Assembly: GCA_029465975.1 (NCBI GenBank)
Contig: CM055745.1
Location: 13,098,812-13,162,811 of the forward strand
DNA length: 64,000 nt
Source: Dallia pectoralis
Lineage: Eukaryota > Chordata > Actinopteri > Esociformes > Umbridae
Direction: 5' to 3'
The notes below the pieces were generated by a model, which did no database searches, was not told the origin of the DNA, and saw only the letters and a program-made list of their open reading frames with translations. Positions 47,533 to 59,226 of this stretch are shown piece by piece. Numbering within the stretch: the first letter of the stretch is position 1; each line of letters starts with the position of its first letter. The position numbers and the translations under genes were made by a program.

Positions 47533-48195
47533 TTAGCCGGATTTGATTGTTGTCGATTTGGCATAATCCTGGTTAGTTCGGTTCTCCGAAGCTCATCCTG
47601 TACTTGTAGTCATAGCAACAGGTGCGTAAGCTTGAACCTGCTCTGGAGCAGGCTTATTTCATGTAAACACGATTAGATGGCTGCTTTATAGGCGGAGGTG
47701 ACGTGTCATGTCCTGTCTGTTTATACGAGAAGAACAATTTGCTGAGCATTTTCGAAATAATTCCCTATAGCGAGAGAGACAAGACCCTTTATCTCAGAGT
47801 GATACTCTACTCACATTTGTTATAACCGATACACCGATATAAATTAATTATGTAATTGACACCCTCACGGGAAAACCGATACATCTTAAGGCTTTAATAA
47901 CGGCACAACCTGTTTGCATATTATATTATTTGCGAATGGCTCGTTCCTTTACACTATTAGAGATGCGGAAAACGAGGGGAAAAGTGTGGTTATATTTTTA
48001 CATTCCTACACAGTTTTTGCTTTCACAAGTCAAAGCAATGTATCATTACTCAATGTTTAACAGTTGAAATTACTGTAATAGTCATCTGGATTATATGTCT
48101 ACTTAATTTAATGCAGCAACAAATAACTTTACAGTTTGGTAAATTAATTTACTTATCTGTATTTTGGTATAGCATTTTGTATATTACTTATCCAT
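47533..48195. mobile_element. Harbinger-like remnant left of the Gypsy
   Basis: It follows the tip GGGGTCCGTTCTCCGTACG. The plus strand near 47706 can be read as MSCPVYTREEQFAEHF, a stop, then RERDKTLYLRVILY, weakly resembling the N-terminus of a fish Harbinger transposase. A similar tip in reverse orientation lies at 59585-59608. The family call is tentative. The segment ends at the Gypsy target duplication TCCAT. Confidence 0.4.
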
Positions 48196-48659
48196 TGTGA
48201 GAACTCCCTCAGAAGCCAATCTACCGCCACCTGCGGGCAGGCTTCGGCAGTCGTTCTCCCCGGTCTTCTGAGCCATCATCGTTATCTCCTCCCCCTGCAC
48301 ACCTGGTTCAGTTTCGTCATCACTACACCTGGTGTCCATTACCTCATTAGAGGACTATTTAAGTTCCCTGTGTGTCGGGTTGTCTTTGTGTGGAATTGTT
48401 AAATGTTACGTGTCTTGTACACCACGATTCTCATTGTGAGATCGTGGTCATTTATACTCTGTGTTACTTTGTGTTACTGAGTGCGCTGAGTTATTCTGTG
48501 TTACTGAGTGCGCTGTGCCGCATCCTTGCCTTTTGGAATTATAGCGGTTCTACGCTCTACTGCATTCTAAGGGATTGTTCCCCAGAAATAAAAGAGACTT
48601 AGTACGCTACCTGCTACTCTGCCTGGCTTCATCCTTCCGTCCACCTACACACCGTGACA
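48196..48659 (+). repeat. Gypsy 5' LTR (464 bp)
   Basis: It begins TGTGAGAACTCCCTCAG and ends CACCGTGACA, with TATTTAAG near 48355 and AATAAAAG near 48588. Compared with the 3' LTR it has about 22 extra bases in a GTGTTACT repeat near 48465, a 5-bp difference near 48611 and a handful of substitutions. Confidence 0.93.
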
Positions 48660-48688
48660 GAATTCCACACCAGACCAATTGCGGAACT

Positions 48689-50248
48689 ATGGAGCCAGAC
48701 GTCTGGGGGACTCTGCGGGAGCACACGGCTACGCTGTCCTCCATGGGCGAAGCCATCACCTCCCTGGTCGAGACGCTGAAACGTCTGGGGACAAGGATCT
48801 CCGACACAGCGAGACCAGCGGAGGTTCCACGGCTACCCGAGGAGGTTGCCCTACCGAGTTCTCCTCCGGGAACTCGAGGAATGAATTTTCTCCGACCCGC
48901 GGCGTATGACGGAGCGGCTGAGCGCTGTCAGGGATTCCTCCTACAGCTAGAGCTGTATTTCGAGGACCTGAGCCCAGCGCCATCTGACAGACAAAAGGTT
49001 GCCGCTCTCATCACCTGCCTCTCAGGTAAGGCTCTCTTTTGGGCCAACGCGATTTGGTCCGGGGGAGGGTCGGATCTCCGGAGTTACCGGACGTTCTCCG
49101 ACTACTTCCGTTCGTTGTTTGATAAACCGCCGGACGGGAGAGAGGTTGGGGAGCATCTGGCGCTCTTGAGGCAGGGGAAGAGAAGCGTGCAGGAGTTTGC
49201 GCTGGAGTTCAGGACCCTGGCAGCGGGGGCTGGGTGGAACGAACGGGCGTATATTGACATATTTCGGGTACGGTTGAACCCGGAGGTCCGGCGGGAGATG
49301 GCGTGTAAAGATGCTACCCTCTCCTTTGAGGAGCTTGTCGAGCTTGCTATCAAGCTCGACAATCTCCTCAATGCTCGCGGACGCTCTGGGCCCGGCCCCG
49401 TCGTTCCACTCAGCTCGACTGTCGCTCCAGAGCCTATGGAGTTGGGAGGCGCCGCGTCCAGGGAGACCGCGCGGCCTCGGGAGTGCACCTTTTGTGGTAG
49501 AAAAGGGCACTCTGCCTCCCACTGCTACAGGCGGGTCGAGAGAACCAGGGAAGGGAGGTCTGACACTCCTGTGACGAGGAAGGTAAGAACACCCCACACT
49601 CCGTCCGGGTCCTCTGACGCCCACACAACTATTACTGTGTGTTTCCCGACTGCGCCGCTATCTCCCCAGTGTAAGGCACTCGTAGATTCAGGTGCAGCTG
49701 GGGATTTCATGGATCAGACATATGCCAGTACTTTACAGATTCCGGTGGTGCCGTTGGCCTGTGCCCGACCCATTACGGGTCTGGACAGTCGGCCGTTAGG
49801 TTCGGGGATGGTGACGCAGGTGACGGTACCGGTAAGGATGACCACGCAACACACACACACAGAAATGATTACATTTCAAATTATTGACTCACCTTCTTTT
49901 CCCGTAGTGTTGGGTATGCCCTGGCTGTCCCGACACAATCCACAGTTTGCGTGGCCTCAGAGGACTTTGACGGGGTGGTCGCGGGAGTGTCAGGGAAGGT
50001 GCCTGGGTTTTTCCGTCGGGGCGACTTCGGTGGAGAGTCCAGACAGTGTCTCCTCTGTGCGCATTCCTCCCGAATATTCTGATCTGGCCCTCGTATTTTC
50101 TAAACAATTGGCTACCAAATTACCTCCCCATCGACCGGGGGATTGCGCGATAGAACTGCAGCTAGGCGCTGTACCTCCATACAGTCACGTGTACCCCTGT
50201 CTCAGGCAGAGACGCAAGCGATGGAGACGTATGTGTCCGAGTCATTGA
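48689..50248 (+). pseudogene. Gypsy gag-protease ORF (open for 520 codons, then frame-broken)
   Basis: ATG at 48689 opens MEPDVWGTLREHTATL. A capsid-like region contains CQGFLLQLELYFED and FALEFRTLAAGAGW. A zinc knuckle CTFCGRKGHSASHC (C-x2-C-x4-H-x4-C) follows at residues about 270-285, then the aspartic protease with DSGAAGDFMD (active-site DSG) and VVLGMPWLSRHNP. Gag and protease share one frame. A one-base loss in a C-run near 50191-50196 ends the reading frame shortly before the reverse transcriptase, so the pol part is not translated in phase. Whether an upstream ATG at 48575 in the LTR is used is doubtful. Confidence 0.82.
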
Positions 50249-51490
50249 AACAGGGCATGATCCGCCACTCTACCTCCTCAGCATCCTCAAGCTTTTTCTT
50301 TGTGAAAAAGAAGGACGGCGGTTTGCGACCGTGTATTGACTATCGAGCCCTTAATAACATTACAGCTCGCTATCGGTACCCTCTCCCACTGATTTCGTCT
50401 GTAATCGAGTCAATGCACGGGGCACGCTTTTTCACAAAGTTAGATCTCAGGAGTGCATACAATTTGGTGCGTATCCGGGAGGGAGATGAGTGGAAAACAG
50501 CCTTTGGCACTACATCAGGGCACTACGAGTACCTGGTGATGCCGTACGGGTTGATGAATGCGCCGTCAGTTTTCCAGTCCTTCGTGAATAACATTTTTCG
50601 GGACATGATCGGCCGCGGAGTGTTCGTCTACATAGATGACATCCTTGTGTATTCGGAGAACCGGACTGATCATGTTTTGCTTGTTCGCAGAGTACTGGAG
50701 CGACTGAGGGCGCATGACCTGTATGCCAAATTGGAAAAGTGTCTGTTTTTTCAGCGAGCAGTCTCCTTTCTCGGGTTCCACATTACTACGGGGGGGGTGG
50801 AGATGGAGGTTGATCGCGTGGCTGCCGTGCGTAATTGGCCCGTTCCAACCACGGTAAAGGCGGTACAGCGAATAATCGGTTTCGCGAATTTCTACCGCAG
50901 ATTCATCAAGAATTTTGGCAAGGTAGCAGCTCCCATTACATCATTGTTGAAGGGGGGGCCATCTCGGATTCGTTGGTCGAACGAGGCAGACCGCGCGTTC
51001 AGTACATTAAAGATGCTGTTTACATCCGCACCGGTGTTGGCTCACCCTGATCCATCACTTCCCTTCATAGTGGAGGTGGATGCATCGGAGGTTGGGATTG
51101 GTGCTATACTGTCCCAGCGTTCGGGCACCCCTCCCAAAGTCCGTCCCTGTGCGTTCTACTCGCGGAAACTCAGTGCGGCGGAACAAAACTATGACGTGGG
51201 TGATAGGGAGCTGTTAGCTGTAGTCAGAGCTCTGACAGAATGGAGACATTGCCTCGAGGGAGCGAAACACCCGTTTGTAGTCTGGACTGGCCACGTAACC
51301 TGGAGTATATACGGGCTGCGAGGAGGCTTAACCCTCGCCAGGCTAGGTGGGCATTGTTCTTCACACGGTTTGAGTTTACGTTATCGTACATTCCTGGGAC
51401 GAAGAATGTCAAGGCAGACGCGCTGTCCAGACTATATGACACACATGAGAAGCAGGTTGATAACTCACCTATTCTTCCTGCTTCCTGTAT
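50200..51490 (+). pseudogene. Gypsy reverse transcriptase and RNase H
   Basis: Open in one frame from about 50143. RT landmarks are FFVKKKDGGLRPCIDYRALN, FTKLDLRSAYN and the catalytic FVYIDDILVYS. RNase H follows with FIVEVDASEVGIGAILSQ and NYDVGDRELLAVV. A one-base loss near 51293 shifts the frame in RNase H, after which the open frame is not retroviral in character. The element therefore cannot make a continuous pol. Confidence 0.85.
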
Positions 51491-52880
51491 AGTGGCACCG
51501 GTGATGTGGGAGGTCGATGCGGACATCCAGCGCGCATTACGCAAGGATCCATCTCAGTGCCCCGAGGGGCGCGTGTACGTGCCGCTGGATGTTCGCGACC
51601 GTCTCATCTGCTGGGCCCACACATCGGTGTCCTCGGGTCACCCAGGCATTGGTGGGACAGTGCGCTGCCTTACCAATAAATATTGGTGGCCTGGTCTGGC
51701 CAAGGATGTGAGGTTGTACGTGTCCTCGTGTTCCGTGTGTGCCCAGTGTAAGGTACCTAGGCATCTTCCGGCGGGTAAGTTACAACCTTTGCCAGTTCCA
51801 CGACGACCATGGTCGCACATTAGTGTTGATTTTTTGACTGATCTCCCTCTCTCCCAAGGTCACACTACAGTCCTGGTCGTTGTGGACCGCTTTTCAAAGG
51901 CCTGCCGCTTCCTGCCCCTGAGAGGTCTCCCGACGGCCCTGCAGACCGCAGAGGCCCTGTTTACACACGTCCTCCGGCACTACGGGGTTCCGGAGGACAT
52001 TGTGTCAGATCGGGGCCCCCAGTTCACGTCCAGTGTATGGAGGGCGTTTATGAAGCGCTTGGGGGTCTCGGTCAGTTTGACCTCCGGGTACCACCCCGAG
52101 GCTAATGGGCAGGTGGAAAGGGTGAATCAGGATTTGGGAAGGTTCCTGAGGTCATATTGTCAGGACCGGCCGGGGGAGTGGGCGGAGTTTCTGCCATGGG
52201 CAGAGTATGCCCAAAATTCACTCCGCCACTCCTCCACTAACCTAACACCATTCCAATGTGTCCTAGGACACCAGCCGGTTCTGGCACCGTGGCAGCAGAG
52301 CCAGGCCGACACCGGGGTGCCGGCAGTGGACGAGTGGTTTCGGCGTGCTTAGGCGACATGGGACGCTACACACACCCACCTACAGCACGCCAAACAGAGC
52401 CAGAAATCGTCTGCTGACCGGAGGCGCAGTGACGCGCCCGTCTTGCCGGAAGCTGGGCCCGCGGTTTGTGGGGCCATTTAAAGTCCTGAGGAGGGTAACC
52501 GAGGTGACGTATCGATTGCAGCTGCCACCTGACTATCGAATTAATGCGTCATTTCATGTCTCTCTCCTCAGGCCGGTGGTGGCTGGTCCCCTCCAACAAT
52601 CGAGGGTGCTGGAGGTTCCCCCGCCCCCCCTGGACATCGAGGGGGCCCCGGCGTACACTCTCAAGGACATCATCAACTCCAGACGCCGGGAGGGGGCCTT
52701 CAGTATCTCGTGGAGTGGGAGGGGTACGGCCCGGAGGAGCGATGTTGGGTGCCGGCGAGGGATGTGCTGGACTCAAACCTTCTAGAGGATTTCCATCGTC
52801 GGCGCCCTGACAGTCCAGCTCCGCGTCCTCCGGGTCGTCCCCGAGGTCGGGGTCGACGCGCTGCTGGAGCCGCGCGTCAG
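51294..52880 (+). pseudogene. Gypsy integrase with chromodomain, several breaks
   Basis: The frame from 51240 carries YIPGTKNVKADALSRL, a zinc-binding region (GHPGI, CSVCAQCK) and the integrase core. Its acidic residues lie in HISVDFLTDLP, VSDRGPQFTS and GYHPEANGQVERV. TAG at 52350-52352 stops it. Near 52430 a short segment is missing and the frame changes. The GPY/F-type motif KLGPRFVGPFKVL then appears, and after another single-base loss in a G-run near 52695 the chromodomain (YLVEWEGYGPEERCWVPARD) reads in a third frame. Chromodomains guide integration to chromatin marks. Confidence 0.85.
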
Positions 52881-52891
52881 GGGGGGAGTAC

Positions 52892-53328
52892 TGTGAGAAC
52901 TCCCTCAGAAGCCAATCTACCGCCACCTGCGGGCAGGCTTCGGCAGTCGTTCTCCCCGGTCTTCTGAGCCATCATCGTTATCTCCTCCCCCTGCACACCT
53001 GGTTCAGTTTCGTCATCACTACACCTGGTGTCCATTACCTCATTAGAGGACTATTTAAGTTCCCTGTGTGTCGGGTTGTCTTTGTGTGGAATTGTTAAAT
53101 GTCACGTGTCTTGTACACCACGATTCTCATTGTGAGATCGTGGTCATTTATACTCCGTGTGAGGAGTTATTCTGTGTTACTGAGTGCGCTGTGCCGCATC
53201 CTTGCCTTTTGGAATTATAGCGGTTCTACGCTCTACTGCATTCTAAGGGATTGTTCCCTAGAAATAAAAGAGACTTAGTACGCTACTCTGCCTGGCTTCA
53301 TCCTTCCATCCACCTACACACCGTGACA
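52892..53328 (+). repeat. Gypsy 3' LTR (437 bp)
   Basis: Same ends as the 5' LTR. The 27-bp length difference comes from two indels in short repeats. Point differences that I can see are few (for example GTCACGTG for GTTACGTG, CCTAGAA for CCCAGAA). Confidence 0.93.
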
Positions 53329-53333
53329 TCCAT

Positions 53334-53554
53334 ATAACCCCTCAGCCCCTTAGTATAATTTATATTGTTCTATTCATATGTGTTATGTACGCACCTTTCT
53401 GCCAAAGTAAATTCATTGTCTGTTCACATTCATGGCGATTAAACACTTTTCTGATTTCTGATTCTTGATAGCTGTTATGAACAGACAAACATGCATTTAC
53501 CTGTGTTTTTAAAGAGACTTAGGTGACCATAAACAATACAAGTAGTAAAGACTA
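53334..53554. other. No gene recognised
   Basis: Flank of the Gypsy; nothing recognisable. Confidence 0.4.
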
Positions 53555-53696
53555 CCATTTAGTAGAATGTTCTTGTACTTTTACTTGTTCCCATGTTCTA
53601 ATCGGTCCATGAGTAATCCCCTAATATGTGTGTGTGTTTTGGAGTTTGTATGAATTAACGTGGGCAGAAATCGTATTTTACGCAGTGAGACATGTG
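53555..53696. repeat. Inverted repeat partner of 60198-60326
   Basis: CCATTTAGTAGAATGTTCTTG through CGCAGTGAGACATGTG matches the reverse complement of 60198-60326 with a small indel and few substitutions. It is consistent with an inner piece of the large inverted duplication or with two copies of one repeat. Confidence 0.8.
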
Positions 53697-54436
53697 TATA
53701 ATAAAGGTATTCTTAGTATCTCGGGAAAACATGTAATCGTTTGTTTCTTTTACAGATTAGAAGATGGCCACAGAAGCTATTAAACGTGCATGTTCAATAA
53801 TAAATACATTCAAAATAAATACATTTGACTTGGCATTGTGTAATTTTTGGGATTTATATTAGCCAATGAATTGGTTCGGAAAAGGGCACCATGACAACAA
53901 CGCAGTTTCAATTTCAATTAGCCAACGTATAACCAACTATGAATTGGTTGGTAAAAGGGCAACATGACAACGCTAAGCCAACGCCGACGTAACGACAATT
54001 TTGGGCCGCTAGACAAAACTCGATTGGCCCAACGATGTTTGCCGACGTCATGCCAACGGATCGCATGACAGAAGCCCAACATTGGGCCAACACATCATTG
54101 CTACTTGGGATTGAACCATAACATGATGACCACTAACACATTTAATTTGTCTGCTACTTTTTCCAGCCCACTCCTGACTTGTGCAGACTTTGCGATGTTC
54201 CCTTTGCTTTTTAATTAAACATTCAAGTTTTGCATAACCTTCCATCATTATCTCTTGTTCTGATGTGGAGAAAAAGTGGGCGTGATCTTTGGCCACGATG
54301 AGTAGTCAATAGGAGTGTCGCTGATCAAGGTTTCTACTATCGATACATGTCGCCTTTTAAACGAACGCGTAGACGCGCATTTATCTCAGCTGACTCAATC
54401 CAGCTATACTCATTGTAAACAGCAGATGTGTTCGGA
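53697..54436. repeat. MITE-like repeat with CCAACGTTGGGCC motifs
   Basis: Recurrent AATTGGTTGGTAAAAGGGC, CCAACG and GGGCCAACAC motifs, ending CATTGCTACTTGGGATTGA. The same terminal block (GGGCCAACCCATCACTGC then TACTTGGGAT) appears in the same orientation at 60085-60115. The remainder to 54436 is unrecognised. Confidence 0.5.
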
Positions 54437-54440
54437 GAAC

Positions 54441-54790
54441 GTCTCCGGTTACGTATGTAACCTTGGTTCCCTGAGGGGAACGAGACGCTGCGTGAAAACA
54501 TTATTGGAACGCTCTGCGTGAGTGCGTCATGAAGCACATGTGTAATCAGTCCAATGGCGTGACGGAACGTCACAGACGGGTGACGTCGCGACCAGGAAGT
54601 CATTAAAGCACCCCAAATTACCGGCACCTTCAGTTTCTAATGGGCTGAAGCAAGTGCCAAGGGCATGCTGGGAGTATGGCACAGACACGCAGCGCCTCGT
54701 TCCCCTCAGGGAACCAAGGTTACATACGTAACCGGAGACGTTCCCTATCAGGGAACTTCGAGCTGCGTGAAACGCTATTGGAAAGCCACT
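54441..54790. repeat. DIRS1-like terminal repeat and internal complementary region
   Basis: 43-bp blocks at 54441-54483 and 54702-54744 are inverted copies and can fold back. 54742-54795 contains CCCTATCAGGGAACTTCGAG, complementary to the outer right end. Together they form the junction copied during circular replication of DIRS elements. Confidence 0.8.
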
Positions 54791-54830
54791 ACCCACTTTT
54801 GCCATACGAGCAAGTGCCCGCCATGTGAAG

Positions 54831-55873
54831 TCAGAGCGCACATTCTGACGAAAGCACCTGCGCTCCTGGCGTGGAGCTATAGTCAAGCTGGTAAAATCTC
54901 ACAAACGTGTGCGGTGAGGACCAGCCTGCCGCAACACAGACGTCATGTAGAGAAACCTTACCTGACAAAAGGGCTTTTGAAGCCGCCATACTCCTGGTCG
55001 AGTGGGCTCGAACAGCCAAAGGTGAAGGCTGACCAGCCGACTCGTAAGCAAGTGAGATGGCCTCAACCACCCACTTGCTCATCCTCTGCTTAGACACAGG
55101 ACCCCCTCTCCTGGGTGGTCCAAAGCACACGGACAATTGTTCGGACAGCCTCCACAGGGCAGTTCTGTGGACGTAGGCGTCTAAGGCCCTCACCGGGCAG
55201 AGGAGGTTATGCTTCTTCTGGTCCGACATCAGAAAAGGAGGAGGGCAGGAGGCTTGCAGCACAATAGGCCCAACGATGTTAGAAGAGATGGCAAGTAAGA
55301 AGATCGTCCAGAGTCACGAACTTGTCAGGGACCTCCTCAATGGGCTCGAACGGAGTACGGGAGAGGCCTTCTAGTACAATGGCCAGGTCGCAGGATGGCA
55401 CCCTCATGCCGGCTGCTGGCCTCAGCCTCCGGGTGCAACGAAGGAAGAGTGATACCAGTGGGTGCCTCCCCAGAGAAACTCCATTTAGAGGGACACGGCA
55501 TGCGGACAAAGCACACCTTCAGTGTGGATGGGGATAGACCTGTAGAGAAGCGTTGCTGCAGGAACTCCAGCACTGCAAACACAGGGCAGTTAACTGGGTC
55601 TACCTGCCGTTCTCTGCACCACGAGGTGAACAGTTTCCACCTGGCGGCATACGCCTTCCTTGTGGCTGGAGCTCTGGAGTGAAGGATGGTCTCAACGACC
55701 TCAGTCGAGAGACCTGAATCTAAGAGGCGGGCCCCCTCAGAGGCCAGGCCCATAGTTTCCACAGCTCCGGGCGGGGGTGAAGGATGACCCCATGCGCCTG
55801 GGAAAACAGGTCCCTCCTGATCGGAATCTCCAGAGGAGAGCCGACGAGGAGAGATATTAGGTCCGCAAACCAC
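54831..55873 (-). pseudogene. DIRS1-like tyrosine recombinase, frame-broken
   Basis: The N-terminal part (55873-55500) has APATRKAYAARWKLFTSW and LEFLQQRFSTGLSPSTLK. The C-terminal part (55262-54831) has CPVRALDAYVHRT, the HxxR motif in RAHSTRSMAAS and WSSPHTFVRFYQLD with the nucleophile-position tyrosine. These are the conserved positions of tyrosine recombinases that integrate circular DNA. The two parts are in different frames with stops between them. Confidence 0.75.
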
Positions 55874-55875
55874 AC

Positions 55876-57802
55876 TCAGGCCGGCCAGTATGGTGCTACG
55901 AGCAGTAGACTAACCCGCTCCTGACGGACCCTCTCCAGAACTCCTGGGAGCAGAGCCACCGGGGGGAAAGCGTACAGGCGTGACCTCGGCCATGCCTGCA
56001 GCATGGCATCCACCCCTAGCGGTGCTGGATGAGTCAGCGAAAACCACAGAGGACAGTGTGACGTCTCTCTGGATGCAAACAGGTCCACTTCGGCCTGACC
56101 GAAGTGCGACCATAGGAGCTCCACCACCTCGGGATGGAGTCTCCACTCCTCGGGCCTCGGCCCCTGCCTCGACAGGGTGTCTGCCCCCTGATTTAGGTAC
56201 CCCGGGATAAAAATGGCCCTTAAAGAAAGGAGCTTCCCGTGGGACCACAGAAGGACTTGGCGGGCCAGATTGTAAAGTGGGCGTGAGCGAAGACCCCCTT
56301 GGTGGTCGATGTAAAAAACTACCGATGTGTTGTCCGACCGGACAAGAACATGATGACCCCTTAGGTCTGGGAGGAAGTGCTTCAAACTGCCAGGAAGTAA
56401 ACTGCCAGCATCTCTAGCCAATTTATGTGCCATGATAGCTGATGGCCCCGCCAGAGCCCTTGAGCTGGGCGACCACTCATGATCGCCCCCCCAGCCCGTG
56501 AGGGAGGCATCCGTCGTTAGTGTAACACGACGACACGGAGCTCCCAACACGGGACCCTGGGTTAGGAACCATGGCTTCTTCCACATGACCAGCGTGCGTA
56601 GACAACGCCGCATAACTGTGATCATGCGGAACTGGTTTCCCCTCGGGGAGAACCCCTTGGTTCTGAGCCACCACTGTAACGGTCTCATGTACAGCAGGCC
56701 GCAAGGAATAACGTTGGACGCTGCTGCCAGTAGACCCAACAGCCTCTGAAACTGTTTCACAGTGAGTGACTGGCTTAGCCTCACCTGCCCGACAGCTGAG
56801 AGGATCGACGCAACACGTGCAGGAGACAAATGTGCCCGCATCGTGGTTGAATCCCAGACTACGCCCAGGAAAGTGGTCACTTGTACCGGCGACAGCACAC
56901 TCTTTCCAGCATTGAGCCTCAACCCCAGTTTGTTGATGTGAGCCAGAACGACATCTCGATGCCGAACCGCTAGATGCTCCGAAGGAGCCAGAATCAACCA
57001 ATCGTCGATGTAATTGAGGATGCGTATGCCCTGGAGGCGCAGCGGCGCCAGGGCAGCGTCTATACATCTTGTGAACGTACGGGGATGAGAGTGCTAGGCC
57101 AAACGGAAGAACCCGATACTGGTACGCTTCGCCCCCAAAAGCGAACCTCAGGAACTTCCTGTGTTGTGGAAGGATGGAGATGTGGAAATAGGCGTCCTTC
57201 AGATCTATCGTGACAAACCAGTCCTCGGACCTGATCTGTCATACGATCTATTTGAGAGTGAGCATTTTGAAGCTTAGTCTCCCCACCGTCTGGTTCAACA
57301 GACGTAGGTCTAGAATAGGACGCAACCCCCAAACCTTCTTGGGAACAACGAAGTACCGGCTGTACCAGCCCGACTCCCTGCTGAGAGGAAGAACTCGTTC
57401 TATAGCCCCTTTTAGCAGGAGAGCCTGTAACTCCTGCTCCAGTACCAGAGCCTGCTCTGGGCTTACCACTGTGGGCAGGACCCCATTGAAACGTGGCGGA
57501 TGCGTCCTGAACTGGATGGCATACCCGCTCTCAATTATCCGCAGGACCCACTGAGATATATTCGGCAGGGTCTTCCACTCTGCCAGAAAATCTACTAGGG
57601 GCACCAGCCTCTCGAGGCTGGCCTCTGGAATAACAGGTACTGCAGACACAGTGCCCTGTAACAGCGCAATGGCAGGGAACAACTGGTTCGACAGTTCTGG
57701 GCCCCTCCTCGGAGGGGGCGAGCGCCCCTCGGGAAAACGCTCGCCTAGGCCACCCAGCCGAGGGCACCAGGAGAAGCTCACTACTCCCCTGGTGTGGACC
57801 AC
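55876..57802 (-). pseudogene. DIRS1-like reverse transcriptase and RNase H, with stops
   Basis: RT starts near 57802 with ESGYAIQFRTHPPRFNGVL and YSRYFVVPKKVWGLRPILD. In-frame TAG and TGA near 57236-57250 and a frame change near 57080 interrupt it. The catalytic pair lies in LNYIDDWLILAPS. RNase H follows with VTLTTDASLTGWGGD and HHVLVRSDNTSVVFYIDHQG, then YLNQGADTLSR. The frame stops at TGA just after LLVAPYWPA (55876), at what looks like a decayed CpG codon. Confidence 0.8.
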
Positions 57803-58028
57803 CCCCAGCCGTCCGACCCCCTGTCAGGGTCTTTTAGACGAAGCCTTCTTGGGCCTAGCGACTGACCTCGGAACTGTCCTACCCCTCGAAGGCCCCGCCT
57901 GCGAGCGTCGCCTTGCGGCCCACTCATCGCGTGGGGCGCCCCGAGTAGCGACACTCACTCTCTGCTGCGCCCGGTGTGTTGTGCTCGGCGCCCGGCGGGC
58001 TCCCCGTCCGACAGCCCCTGCGACGCGG

Positions 58029-59226
58029 CTACGACGGGGAGAAATTTCTGGAAGGCAGCCGCCTGCCTTCTCTCCTCCTGAAACCTCTCGACGCCCGAGC
58101 CAATAGCAGGTCCAAAGAGGCCCTCGGGGAAAGAGGCGAGTCCAGAAGGAAGGCTTTCTCCCTATCTCTCATATCAGAGAGGCTTAGCCAGAGATGCCGC
58201 TCCGTAGCCACCAAGGCTAACATAGACCGGCCCACTGCTTTGGCCATCTCCTTAGTGGCACGAAGTGACAAATCTGCCGCCTGACGAAGTTCTCGAACAT
58301 CGTCAGGACTTACACTCTCCCCTGAGCCCCGCCGCTAAGCAGCTCTGCCTGATATGCCTGTAGAATAGACATTGTATGCAGGCAGGAAGCTGCCTGACCC
58401 GCCGCAGAATAAGCTTTGCCCACCAGCGCCAAAGTAGTCTTCAACGCCTTGGAGGGCAATGCCTGTGTCTTCAGAGACGATGCCACGGGAGATAAATGGC
58501 TCGCCAGTATCTCCTCAGTGACCGGCATCGGTCCGTACCCATGAACATTAGCCTCGGCAACATGGGAGTACATATTAGTCCGCGGATTAAACACCCGGGA
58601 CGACACCGGCCTTTTCCAGGACCTCGACACCTCAGCGTGGAGGTCCGGGAAGAAAGGCAAACACCGGCGAGGAGGTAAAGCACGGGAAGGCAAGAATCGT
58701 TCATTCAACTTACTGGTTGAAGCAGACTCCTGCCTGTCAGCCGGCCACTCGATCTTGAGCTTTCCCACAGCTCGGGTGAGTACCTCCAGCAGCTCCTCGT
58801 TCGCGGGTGACTGAACCAACAATTCAGCCTCTGCGTCGAGGTTTTCAACCTCCATTTCCTCAGAACTGGACGACTGAGAAAAGGGTGCCTCATCCAGGGC
58901 GGAAAAAACCCCGGTTGTGCTTCCGAACCCCGAGCTGAGGCACTGGCTCTAGTAGACGAGGACCGAGAAAATGCAGAAGCCGTCTCGGAACCGCATGCTA
59001 GATCCGCTTGGAAACCCCACGACGCCAGTCGGCGTCGTGCCACGCAAACCGAGCCGCTTTCCTGAAAAAGCGCCAGGCGAGAGCGATGTGTACGGATGGC
59101 GAGACGGTCGCAATGCTTACAGCTAGCCTCTTCCAAGGCTAACTGAGCATGCTTCTCTCCCAAACAAACTACGCACAGAACATGTGTGTCCCGCCCGTGA
59201 GAAAGCGGTTGCAGGGAGAAGCACAC
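58029..59226 (-). pseudogene. DIRS1-like gag-like ORF, frame-broken
   Basis: Minus-strand pieces: 59226-58705 (cysteine/histidine-containing start, CVVCLGEKHAQLALEEASC), 58855-58310 (acidic MEVENLDAEAELLVQ, then FFPDLHAEVSRSWKRP and YSHVAEANVHGYG) and 58271-58029 (LSLRATKEMAKAVGRSML). At least two frame changes separate them. The order and content match the first ORF of DIRS1-type elements. Confidence 0.7.

Larger units (their letters stand above)
48196..53328 (+). mobile_element. Chromodomain-bearing Gypsy LTR retrotransposon, nearly complete
   Basis: Two similar LTRs (48196-48659 and 52892-53328) enclose gag-protease, RT/RNase H, integrase and a chromodomain. The 5-bp duplication TCCAT (48191-48195 and 53329-53333) is perfect, so the element inserted once and has not been rearranged at its edges. 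A polypurine tract CAGGGGGGAGTA precedes the 3' LTR. I could not identify a clear tRNA primer site after the 5' LTR. Domain order and chromodomain place it among the chromoviruses of Metaviridae. Lesions are listed under the coding entries. Confidence 0.93.

Noticed and set aside
49022..49624. 200-codon minus-strand open frame in the Gypsy
   Set aside because: Antisense shadow of the gag-protease frame, which has clear capsid, zinc-knuckle and protease motifs.
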